In this document: positions 54,915 through 64,000 of the stretch, in pieces
How the letters are laid out: each line of letters opens with the position of its first letter
Numbering within the stretch: the stretch's first letter is position 1
Origin: Puccinia triticina
Taxonomy: Eukaryota > Basidiomycota > Pucciniomycetes > Pucciniales > Pucciniaceae
DNA: 64,000 nucleotides
NCBI RefSeq assembly: GCF_026914185.1
Contig: NC_070566.1
Span: forward strand, 682,001-746,000
Direction of reading: 5' to 3'
The notes under the pieces: model-generated
The model's input: the letters and a program-made list of their open reading frames with translations, nothing else
What the model was told of the DNA's origin: nothing
Databases searched by the model: none
Position numbers and translations under genes: made by a program

Positions 54915-56250
54915 GTGGTGTACGAGCAATTTCAGAATCTGCCCACGCGCGACAAGGCCACCTGCATCAAGGAGTTCACTCAGTTACTGGACCAATCACA
55001 TGTCCTGAAACCGCTCGAAAACCCTATATTCAAACAACCACACAAAGGTCGTCCAAAAGGGGCGGTGAACAAGCCCAAACAAGAATCACAAAAATCGACT
55101 AAACGTGATCCCTCCGCATGGGAGTACCCAGTGCCCAAGAAGAAGCCTGGTCGACCATCAAAGCCCAAAGATCCCACTGGCGATCCTGGAACTGATGAAG
55201 TTGGACAAAAGCGAGGCCGAGGGCGACCTCGGAAGGTGGCTAATTCAAATGTGGGAACCAAAAGGCAAAGAACCTCAGCTGCAAAGGTCAGTTACTATGT
55301 TGTTGATCACTCATATGTTTCCCGAGGCTGACTCTTGAGGCCGGCCTTAATTATTTCCAATAGAGCCAATCAAAACGAGCCAAAAAGTCCAACCCTGAGA
55401 GCGAGAGCTCTGCATCATCAAGCGACTCCGAGGATGAGGAGCTTCCAGCCGATCCCTTAGAAGTAGTAACTGTAAGCCCGATCTGATCTCTTGATTCAAA
55501 CTTTTTACTTATTCTAACGGACTTTGAGTCATGTACATAAAACAGAGGTCGGGAAGGGTTGTTCAACCATCAAATCCCAAAACCAAGTCGGCTTTACCAT
55601 TGAAAGACAATGAAGACCCCGATGAGAATGAAAAACCCAATCAGAAAGAATGGAAACCAGCTGAAGACTCTGATCAAGAAGAAGTCAAAGATGAAGCTGA
55701 CCAACAGCAGGATGATGATTCCGAGCCCGACGAAAGATGGGTAAAGTTTAATCAGGTAAGCTATGACCGCTGCAATACAACTACCATGACTAACGTCCAT
55801 TTGCTTAATTTAAATAGGCCCACCCTTTCTATACTTTGGTTCCTGTGAGACTGAGATCAAGTATCTCAATGTTAAACAACGTCGATGGCGACGGTCACTG
55901 TGGATTCAGATCGGCGGCTGTAAGCATGGGCTTAGAGGAAGGATCGTGGCCCAACATTTGCAGGGAGATGTTGAAGCAGATGGATGACAATGCTGTTTAC
56001 AAGGAGGAAAAGTACATCTCGACAATTTCCGATTCAATACCTTTTGACCGATTACGATCAAACCTCAATTACTTTTGTTCCCCTACCCGATTGACGCAAT
56101 ACTGGATGAACTTCCCACATCATGGCGATCTTCTGGCCGATGCATTCCAACGACCCGTGATTCACATATCAAACCTTATCATCTCGACTTTCCTTCCTCT
56201 GTCGCACACCCCAAAAACCAATCCACCGATTTTTATATCTCCACTCCGCC
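54915..56250 (+). pseudogene. C-terminal fragment of a MULE-OTU protein (AT-hooks plus OTU peptidase)
   Basis: The frame is open from about 54915 without an ATG. Exons to 55286, 55364-55471, 55546-55755 and 55818-56250 have matching phases. Three AT-hook-like motifs occur (HKGRPKG, KKPGRPSK, KRGRGRPRK), then acidic Ser/Asp/Glu-rich linkers, and an OTU cysteine-peptidase start (NNVDGDGHCGFRSAAVSMG, with catalytic Asp and Cys). Homology stops near 56250, after PPIFIS, just before the expected catalytic His region. At that point a gypsy gag begins. The upstream transposase part is missing. Rust MULEs with OTU domains are the likely source. Confidence 0.65.
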
Positions 56251-56262
56251 ATCGACGAAGTT

Positions 56263-57282
56263 ATGAAAGGCCAGATTGCCTTGACTTCCGAGCCTTCTAG
56301 ATCAACTAATCCTGTCCCTTCGCCGCCGTTCAAGGATGCGAATGAAGTCATGCGGAAAATGGAAGCGGAGAGGCGCCCAACAAACGACGTCACTACCGCT
56401 CCGCAGGCCCCGGCGACCATTGATGAGATCACCAAGATGCTCCAGTCCTTTGAGCAGCGCTTGATGGAGAAGTTTGCTCTCCGCTCTCCGCCTCAGTCCT
56501 CCGCTCCGCACACCACTCCGCCCTCCGCAGTGCGGCGACCATTGATCTGTTACTACTGCCATTTTGAAGGCCACGGGACTGGCCGATGCTTCGAGCTCCA
56601 GAAGGACAAGGAAGATGAGCTTGTTGAGCAGAAGGGCAACAACTACTTCCTCCCAAGTGGTGCCCTGATCCCCTTTGATCCTAGTCGACCGATCCGCCGC
56701 GTGGTGGCCTCCTTTAAGGCATCACACCCGTCTAACAGCTTTGTTTCCGCGCGATTCAGGACTGGTTGCGGAGCTCTTCACCCGTGGTATCCGCCAGTTT
56801 CTCCAACTCTGCCTCCGCCTTGTCACCCAATCTGCAGGCAAGCAAGGCCAGATTCATCCACCCCTAGTTCTCCGCCAGGTTTGGCTCCATCTCTGCAAGC
56901 TGTAGACGCCGTTGTTGAGAGAATCTCCGCTCTCCTTGTTCCCAATCTCGCCGATACCGCTTCGCCCACTGCGGTCAATAGAAAGAAGAAGATTCCACAC
57001 CGCCTTTTGGATTCCTGTCAAATCAAAGTGAAGGAAGATCAAGATTTTCCCGCCACCCTTTCTAGCTCCAGTTCTGAGTTTGTTCCTAGCCACCAGCTCT
57101 GCCAGCCTGCAGAGATTTCGATTCCGCCATTCCGCCTCCGAGATGAGGTTAAACTATCTTTTCCGATCCGTGCTTGCAACCACCTCCGCAAAGAGGCTAA
57201 ACTATCTGATCCTGATCCTATTCCCGCTCCTTACCCTCTGATCTCTGCGGATCCGCTCTTCTACAGCCGTTCTCCGCAATGA
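56263..57282 (+). CDS. Ty3/gypsy-type Gag with CCHC zinc knuckle (element remnant)
   Basis: ATG 56263 opens 339 residues. The central CYYCHFEGHGTGRC is a perfect CX2CX4HX4C knuckle, preceded by a helix (DEITKMLQSFEQRLMEKFAL) and followed by a Pro/Ser-rich tail. No protease, reverse transcriptase or integrase follows; instead a polypurine tract and an LTR-like block begin about 440 bp later. It is therefore an internally deleted gypsy element or a fused fragment. The gag frame itself is intact. Confidence 0.65.
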   Translation: MKGQIALTSEPSRSTNPVPSPPFKDANEVMRKMEAERRPTNDVTTAPQAPATIDEITKMLQSFEQRLMEKFALRSPPQSSAPHTTPPSAVRRPLICYYCHFEGHGTGRCFELQKDKEDELVEQKGNNYFLPSGALIPFDPSRPIRRVVASFKASHPSNSFVSARFRTGCGALHPWYPPVSPTLPPPCHPICRQARPDSSTPSSPPGLAPSLQAVDAVVERISALLVPNLADTASPTAVNRKKKIPHRLLDSCQIKVKEDQDFPATLSSSSSEFVPSHQLCQPAEISIPPFRLRDEVKLSFPIRACNHLRKEAKLSDPDPIPAPYPLISADPLFYSRSPQ

Positions 57283-57719
57283 GAATAAACTATCCAATCC
57301 TGATCTGTTATCTAAATCTGTTCTCAGCCCTTTTCCTGATTCTTATCCAACAAAACGTTGCCGCTTTCCTCAATCTGCCTCCGCAATGAGGGTAAACTAG
57401 TTCCGCATGGTTTGGATGTGTTGGGTTTTGGTTTTCTGCGGAGGCAAAATGGAGTGCAAGTAAGTCCTCCCAATTTTGCACCTCTGGGGCTTGATGCCAC
57501 TTTAGTTGTCAAAACTCTACCCTGTGCCACATTTGTGAGCAATTCTTGATCCCTTGGTTCTTCCGCTTGTTTAGGCCAGCTCCTTCAGTTTCAAGATCAT
57601 CTCCAAGAGCCCCGGACTCTCTTCTGGTTCCCATTCTTTTAGGTTTTTCTTTCAGTTCAACTTTGACTCAGCATAAGTTTATTTGGAGAGAAGAGGAGAG
57701 CAGCCTAGGGACAGACTGC

Positions 57720-58350
57720 AAGTTGGGGGGAGATGTGGTGAGCAAAATGGTACAGACGGTCCATGGTTCAAGATCCAGATGAAGACTCAAGATTCAAGTG
57801 ACCCGTTATCAAGATCAAGCCCTCAAGATTATCCATCTCAAATTTCAAGCTCAAGATTCAAGATGTTATGATTGATATTGATGATTGTTGTTGATTTTTC
57901 TCTCTGTTCTTTTTGATCCATTGCACCCATCCTCTTATGTTACTCTCCTCATTTTTCTATGTGTGTGTTTTGTTTTGTTTGTGTTGTGCAGAGCTTGTTT
58001 GTAGTTAGGGATGTGATGAACATGTCTGTGACATGTTCACTTCCTGGAGTCTGAGTTCAAAGTTTGAACTCAGATGATGGGGAGGCATGGCAGTCTTCTG
58101 ATCCACAAAATACACCATCAAGATTCTCAGATCCTTATCCTCATCACCTCATCAGATCCTTATCAACCCTCAAGATCCTCATCAGCATCCCTTTCCAGAT
58201 CCTCAACCCCCAAACCCGCCAACAAGTCTCACTGACATTGTTGTTCAACCCCCTTTCTCTGGTTTTCTCAGATCTCATTCATCCTAGGACCTCACAGGAA
58301 GGCAGGCTCATCACCACTTTCCCTTCCAAGCACTGCCTACCGCCTGGAAC
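57720..58350 (+). repeat. Polypurine tract and 3' LTR-like sequence of a gypsy element
   Basis: AAGTTGGGGGGAGA (57720-57733) is followed by TGTGGTGAGCAAAATGG, the same start as the LTR-like insertion at 48155. CAAGAT-rich repeats, a CT/GT-rich tract and CTGTGACATG...TCTTCTGATCC follow as in the other copy. The right edge near 58340 is approximate. Confidence 0.6.
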
Positions 58351-58499
58351 GGTAGGAGTTCCACAACGGTCAAAATCCAGAATCAATGGATCGGCCCAAG
58401 CTAAGAAGTGTAGCTGTCATGTCTGGGCTGTACAGAACTTTTGGAACTGCTAGGGTACCATCCCCATTGGTTCTCCAAAGGTGCCCACTGTGAGTCACC

Positions 58500-60317
58500 C
58501 ACATGTGACCAGTTTAGGATGCCAAATTCAGTTTCACCAGCGTACAAAGAGCTGTAAGAAAAGAGAAGTCATGGTGAGAGCCGCTCACGTGGTGGGTCGC
58601 CCCAGAATTGAAAACTGTGCCTGCGCCGGGGCCAACCTTTGCGTCCGCGCCCACAGCCAACTGAATCACCACATTCTGAAATTGCTGGGGGGTGGGTTGT
58701 TTGGGGTTGCTGCCTGACGGGCAAATCCGGAAGTGGGGCAACCGATTGGAGTGGTGTCCAGAGGCTGCAGGTTGGCATCCCTGCGGAGAGTCGGACAAGT
58801 TGACCTCCAAAGCCCCACGGCTCCACAGTAGTTGCAGGGGTTGGCTGCGAGAAGACTGGCATTGGATGGACCGTGATTTCCTTTGCGGATGTAGTTGATG
58901 GCCGCGGCAATGTCATTGATAGTCTGATGGCCTGGCCTGCCAATGTTTGGAGGTCTAGGTCAATTGACCGGAGCCAGCCCTGGTTGGCTAGTCTGGTTAC
59001 CCTGGATTGCAGGCTGGTGTTGCTGTCGTTGTGGTTGGTTGTTCAGGTTGTTCCAGGCCGTGTTTGCGGGTTGTTGGCCGGGCCATGTTTGGAAAACCAA
59101 GGGGTTGTTGGGAGGAAGGGAGTCAAAACAAACTATCTTGTCGTATGCAGAAGTAATAATTGTTTGGATATCCCTTGCTGTGATGTCCTTCTTGTCTCTG
59201 AGTTGGAGACAAGTGTTCTGAAAGAGTTGCAACCTCGAAATGGAAGTGGGCGGCGGGACAATTGATTGGAGGATGAGACTCTTGACGAGAGGTGGTAATC
59301 CCGTGCTGACCTTGTGTAGATCAGAGAAGATGTTGAACATCTTATTGAACAGACCTGGAAGTTGCGGGGGGTCGGTCAAAGGGCCAATAATCCTAAGCTC
59401 AAGCAGCTTATCCACGAGCTCCATCTGACGGAATCAAACTGTTCCTTGGAAGTTAGCCTGTACCGCCTCATACGCTTCAGTTCCTGTGGTATGACGGTTG
59501 ACCAGGGAGGCGAGTTCATCGTGGACCGTGATCTGGATTAGATAGAGCAGGCAGGTATTTTCTTGAGCCGTGATCTTGGTGTAGTTCTTGGTCTTGTCAA
59601 AAAAAGCAGCATCTCTGAGTGTTAAGAGGATCACCCAGGTGAGAACTTGCTTCCACTTGTTGAAGTTTGACCCGTCCGGAGTTGATTGACTTCCAACTTA
59701 TAGATACTGGGCTGTTGTAAGAATTTGGTTCCCGGGGATACTTTGGAAGCTGTTTGTGACATGGGGAGACTAGGAGATTCTGGATTCAATGATATCTCGG
59801 AGATGCTTGATAAATTTTCTGTTGACAATAAATCCAACGGAGAATGGGATGGTGATGTATCTTGTGGTACGCTGACTTTGGGTTGGTATTCAGGTACAGG
59901 GAGGACGGTCGTGACAGATAGTCCAAAAGGGTTGTGGATGATACAATTGTTAGGTAGAGCTGGGGCCGATGTTGATAATCCTTTGTCAATGTGCTGGGTT
60001 ACTGCCTTGGAGAAAATGTAAGAGAGTGCCGAGATAAAGGGAGAAGGAGGACAATTGTGTTCTAAAGGATCTGGCTTTTCTTCGATTGCAGAGGGAGGTA
60101 ACACGGGTAGTTTAAGGAGTGCCTTATACGCCTTTGTCTGTTTTGGACGCTTTGCTCTTGTTGGTGGAGGTAATAGTCCCGCTAATTCAAGTTGGTCTCG
60201 ACAAGTTGTAACCATAAACCAGTTCGGATGATGATGGCTAGCGCCTTTGGTAGAATGTAGACTCTTAATCTGTTGTATCTGAGAATCCTTAAGGTTGTAT
60301 TGCTCCTCCACGTCCAC
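58500..60317 (-). pseudogene. Copia gag-protease remnant
   Basis: On the minus strand from 60317 (no ATG) a long Ser/Pro-rich segment leads to a gag body (FDKTKNYTKITAQENTCLLY, GTEAYEAVQANF). An in-frame TGA at 59434-59436 interrupts it, and MELVDKLLELRIIGPL and DIQTIITSAYDKI follow. Next is a knuckle CNYCGAVGLWRSTC in which His is Leu, and the protease site reads NSGATHHV, with Asn in place of the catalytic Asp. The piece ends near the LTR-like block. It is dead. Confidence 0.7.
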
Positions 60318-60666
60318 CTCTTGATGCCCTTGTACTCCAAATGTGGATTTTGCCTACCGCAACCTACAACACAGTGCACCCGTAGTGTATATGTGTGCTA
60401 TCTTGTTTGGTGTACTTTAACTTGCACTCCATTACATAATTTTCAAGGTTATGGCATGTTCCTCAACGGCCAAAAATTTGGGGGTCCCCATTCTCAGACA
60501 CACCATGTGTGTGGTTCTTTAAACCCCAGTAAGTTGGAGTCCTAAACTTGACCAAGCCCCCTGAGTCTAACTGGAGGACTTCCTGTGCAATCTGGGGAGG
60601 CCAGCAGATCTTGACAGGAAGTCATCCACTTCACAAGTCCAGCTGTTTCAAAGGGCAAGCAGCTTA

Positions 60667-61050
60667 TATTAGGGGGTTTCACAATAGAATTTGAAAAAAA
60701 AAAAAAACTTTAGAGCACATTTTAAGGCCTTTATGAACAACTCTTCAAAAAATTTAGAAGTTGTTCTGATTGACAACAAACACCCAAATGTGGACAGTTT
60801 AATTTTTTCAAAAGAAGTTTTTCATAAAGGCCTTAACAGGGGGTATCAAATATGACCAAATCCACCGTTATGCAATTGACTGGTTTGAAAAAACCCATCA
60901 TTTTTAAAACATGCTGGTCCTTCTTCTACCCCATTTTATGATCCACTGGTGAACAATTTCATTTTTGGCTAATTGAATGGTTTCTAATTGTTGATTTCCC
61001 ATATTTGATACCCCCTAATATGGACTCTAAAGTTTTTTCAAAATTATCTC
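60667..61050. mobile_element. Nested foldback elements
   Basis: Outer arms GGGGGTTTC near 60672 and GATACCCCC at 61007-61015 are bounded by ATATTA and TAATAT. A second copy of GGGGGTATCAAATATG at about 60839 pairs with the right arm. ACTTTAGAG near 60707 pairs with CTCTAAAGT near 61025. Inside sits the TTAA-flanked hairpin element 60726-60832. It is non-coding. Confidence 0.6.
60726..60832. mobile_element. 107-bp TTAA-flanked MITE
   Basis: Terminal inverted repeats GGCCTTTATGAA and TTCATAAAGGCC continue imperfectly (CTCTTCAAAAAA against TTTTTTCAAAAGAAG). TTAA flanks both ends (60722-60725 and 60833-60836), the duplication used by piggyBac-type and some other transposases. Confidence 0.65.
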
Positions 61051-61295
61051 GTTATTAGGGCTGAAGTGCCCAGGGGGCTTTTTCAATTTGCTCTAATGTC
61101 CACATCACTGCACCATTCCTCTTCCCCCACGGTGGACTGAAACAAGCAACAAATTTTGGGTCAGCCTAAGGCACACCAAACTTTTACTTCAGGTTGAGCC
61201 GTATTGAATATATGCAATATGTAGCTCCAGCCTTCCTGGTGCAAATCTTTGCCGCCCGGTGCGATCGGGGATACATAGCAAACCACGATAGGAGG

Positions 61296-63413
61296 ATGGA
61301 ATTCTACAACCAAGCAGCCCGGGCCATCGACCAAGTCGACAACAAGCGCGGAAGCCTTAAATCCATCGTCTTCAACCTCGCCGCTAACAAGAATGCTAAA
61401 ATCAAGCCGCCGCCAGCTGATTCCTCAGCAAAAACGATCCAGGCCAGACAAGTCAGCGATGGCAAAAGGCTCTTGAGAGTAGTGGCGGAAACTTTACGAT
61501 GTGAGTGCTTGGATGAAAGTCTTTAAAACTGTATTCTGAACGCGCAAATGCTGAGTTGGATGCTAGACCGTCAGGTGATCGAATCAATCTTACGTGTCGT
61601 CGATATCCTGAGTCTGGAGCCCAAGGCTTTTGGCTCGTCCTCCAAGTCGTCAAAGACATCGAGTTCGAAACAAGCCGAACGATGGCAGCACCCACGCCCG
61701 CACAGTCTAGTCCTTGTTCTGGTACATGACCATCTCTTCGCCTCTCGAGGGATCTCTATGGCAAAAATCCACAAGATCCGAGTGGCTATCGAGCGCCATT
61801 CATCAGCACTAAAAGCCGAGCTCTCGCGTCTGATGGTTCAAAATGCCGTTTCTCAAGTATCTGACTTGGTCAACTCTCTTCAAACCGGCCGAGATTCGTT
61901 GGATGAAGATTCGGGCACGAAAAACTTGAATGCTCCTCGCTGGATAAGAGTCAACACCATCAAGTGGAGCATCGAGGATGCAAGAGCATGGTTCATAGAC
62001 GCCGGCTGGAACCAAGTTTCGCTACAAGAGCTGACCAAACTGACGAGTTGCAGCCCTGATCAGCTTCTTTCTTTCGCTGAGGACAAGCATGTGGCGGGTT
62101 TACTCGCGCTTCCCTCGACGGTAGTCCTCGCGACACTGAAACCGTATCTAGATGGCCGACTGATTGCCCAAGATAAAGCCTCATGCATGCCTGCACAATT
62201 GCTTCTGGGTGACTATCCTAAAAATCGTCCAATCGAAGTCATCGACGCCACCGCTGCTCCTGGTAACAAAACTACCATGCTTAGCTCGATTGTCGGGATG
62301 AACGGAAAAGTGTGGGCTTTCGAAAAAGATAAACAGAGGTTTCGCGTCCTTCAGGAGATGATTAAACTAGCAGGTTGTACCAGTAAGTGCATTTAACCTT
62401 TGGCCTCTAGTATTCTTCTCACTGTGTTTGGTTACCTCGGTCAGCATGTTTCTAAGGGGAAGTGTTTTTCTCAAATATAGATGTCCAATGTATCAACGGC
62501 GATTTCCTGGCTGTTGATCATTCTGATGCACGCTTCCAGAATGTTTCGCACATCATGGTGGATCCATCGTGTTGTAAGTCTCTTCAACTTATCATGGAGC
62601 AGCGTGTGTGGCTTGATTCACTTTCATGCCTGTTTTCAGCCGGATCAGGAATTTCTAATCGGCTCGATCACCTCTCCCAAACCGGTTCAAAAAATACGCA
62701 AGATGAAGGTCGCATTCAATCCTTATCACGCTTCCAGACAACTATTGTGTCACATGCGCTTCGTTTCCCGTCCGTCCAAGAAGTGGTTTACTCAACTTGC
62801 TCAATTTGGGTGTGTTTCATTTTCTTTGAAGGTACCCTTTCTGGGCATACAAAAACTGATCAAGCACCAGTACTATTATTGTTTCTCGCGGTCAATTGCT
62901 TCTTCAGAAAGAGGAAAACGAAGAAGTAGTCTTCAGGATCTTGAATAAGCCCGAGATGATCAACAAAGGCTGGACCCTCAAAGACGTAGAAAATACATTC
63001 CTTGCCAACTCAAAAACGCCGTGGAGGCGCAGTGTGGATGTAATCTTCCCAGATCAAAAACGTAAATATTCTGGTTTCCGCCGATCTTGATGATGTTTTT
63101 GTTTTGTCTGAATAATTGAAGATATATTGGTTATGCAGTGTTGTCAGATCGAATGGTCAGATTTGATCCCTCAGTCGACCAGACAATTGGCTTCTTTGCA
63201 GCGGTCTTCCTCCGCCCTGCCCCACAGAACTCAAAAAAAGAAGACGAAAGCCAATTTGACTTACCGGCTCAGATACCAGAGCCCGCCCGGACTCGCCGTG
63301 ATCAACGTTCCGTCATATCCCGCCAAACAACCGTCACTGCCACCAAGAAAGAAATCAGGGAGAAGAAGAGTAGTCTCTTCAATGGTATTCGACCTGGCAG
63401 GCTGATCTCTTGA
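61296..63413 (+). CDS. RCM1: 25S rRNA m5C methyltransferase RCM1 (NSUN5 family), six exons
   Basis: Exons 61296-61500, 61567-62382, 62481-62573, 62640-62809, 62908-63061 and 63139-63413 (GT-AG introns of 66, 98, 66, 98 and 77 bp) give 570 residues with consistent phases. The N-terminus MEFYNQAARAI is typical of the family. The Rossmann fold SAM motif is DATAAPGNKT (about 295). Motif IV DPSCSGSG holds Cys371 and motif VI YSTCSIW holds the second Cys (425). FERDK-like FEKDKQRF is also present. The C-terminus has MVRFDP and TIGFFAAVF. The enzyme methylates a cytosine of the large-subunit rRNA in the nucleolus. An alternative end at 63090 by reading through the last intron would lose the conserved GFF block. 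Confidence 0.93.
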
Positions 63414-63840
63414 TGAAGTCAGGTTTTAATTTACATTTGCTTCTCTTGATTCGCATGTATCATTCTGTTTCTTTCTCCTGCTTCTTCAGTTTGAATGATT
63501 ATGATAATATCTACACTGAGACATAACCGTACGTGATTGATACTTTAAGCATGACATCACTTAAATAGATCGCTCAAAAGGGTGGCAGAGCTATTGATTG
63601 CGAGACATTGTTTATACTCTAGTATACTCATAGTACGCCCTAGTTCATCACCCATAGAGAACGCCAAATTATACAGGTTACATGGTTGTATTGAGAGTTC
63701 AATAAATCAGGGACAGAGGAGGGAAATGCAAGGTGGCCGCAAGAATCAAGCAGAAATTAATCAGATAGATTTGGACTGCCTAGACAGGAAATGTTTCAGA
63801 AATCAGACCAGCGAAGAGGGATGTATGGAACCTTAGACAA
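63414..63840. other. Intergenic DNA between two convergent genes
   Basis: AT-rich. It should hold the 3' regions of RCM1 (plus) and of the minus-strand gene that enters from the right. No gene is seen. Confidence 0.5.
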
Positions 63841-64000
63841 TCACAAGAATAATAAAGAAAGGGCAGCTACAATGTAGGGACTAGCCGTTGGTAAGGTTGC
63901 ATGGGAATTGGCTACAGATGAAGCATCCGCTGAGTTTGGAGAGGAAGCGGCGGTGTTTCTGACTGCTGCGTTTGTAGTCGAGTTGGCGGCAGCAAAGGTC
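63841..64000 (-). CDS. C-terminal end of a probable GPI-anchored or membrane-tailed protein (partial)
   Basis: Reading leftwards from the window edge, 52 codons end at TGA 63843-63841. The segment is Ser/Thr/Ala/Asn-rich (AAANSTTNAAV, TAASSPNSADASSVANS) and closes with a hydrophobic stretch SPYIVAALSLLFL at the very C-terminus. This is the layout of a fungal GPI-anchor signal on a secreted wall or surface protein. The catalytic or binding part lies outside the window, so the family is unknown. Confidence 0.5.
   Translation of the reverse strand, partial: TFAAANSTTNAAVRNTAASSPNSADASSVANSHATLPTASPYIVAALSLLFL

Overview
The window looks like a stretch of a rust fungus genome (Pucciniales, most likely Puccinia or a close relative). 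The host genes carry many short GT-AG introns (60-110 bp), there are lineage-typical secreted proteins, and more than half of the sequence is transposon material of kinds that fill rust genomes: Ty1/copia, Ty3/gypsy, MULE (one with an OTU peptidase), KDZ, Tc1/mariner-like DDE elements and small foldback elements. All assignments come from reading the sequence; no database search was run.

Layout. 1-2130: an apparently intact three-exon Tc1-type transposase (minus), low-complexity DNA and an orphan first exon of a cyclophilin. 2786-7680: a secreted, internally duplicated candidate effector (minus), a doubtful small gene, and a two-exon Pro/Ser-rich protein with a 69-residue tandem repeat. 7700-11700: mostly gene-free, with one Harbinger-like MITE. 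11737-14710: a dead KDZ transposon with a convergent HMG-like companion ORF. 15100-25610: a decayed copia element split by a solo-LTR-like insertion, a foldback MITE, then an intact 5.84-kb copia element with 795-bp LTRs and a TCCAC target duplication.

26765-38376 is the conserved island: eIF4B (minus), the Srs2/UvrD-type DNA helicase (minus, 17 exons), the V-ATPase subunit e gene VMA9 (plus, divergent from SRS2) and an alpha/beta-hydrolase. 40053-42352: a five-exon gene for a 636-residue secreted Lys/Ile-rich protein. 42482-61050 is a second transposon thicket: a 1.3-kb TIR element with a palindromic minisatellite, a dead MULE, a second Tc1-type transposase broken by an LTR, a repetitive rust gene broken by another LTR, a MULE-OTU fragment fused to a gypsy gag, a copia gag-protease remnant and a nested foldback. 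61296-63413: the rRNA m5C methyltransferase RCM1/NSUN5 in six exons. 63841-64000: the 3' end of a gene with a GPI-anchor-like tail.

How the parts relate. The housekeeping genes are independent of each other (translation initiation, recombination control, vacuolar acidification, rRNA methylation). Two secreted proteins lie beside repeats, the usual setting of rust effector candidates. Several decayed elements share one decay signature: in-frame TGA where Arg is expected, and LTR differences almost all at CpG, as expected from deamination of methylated CpG.
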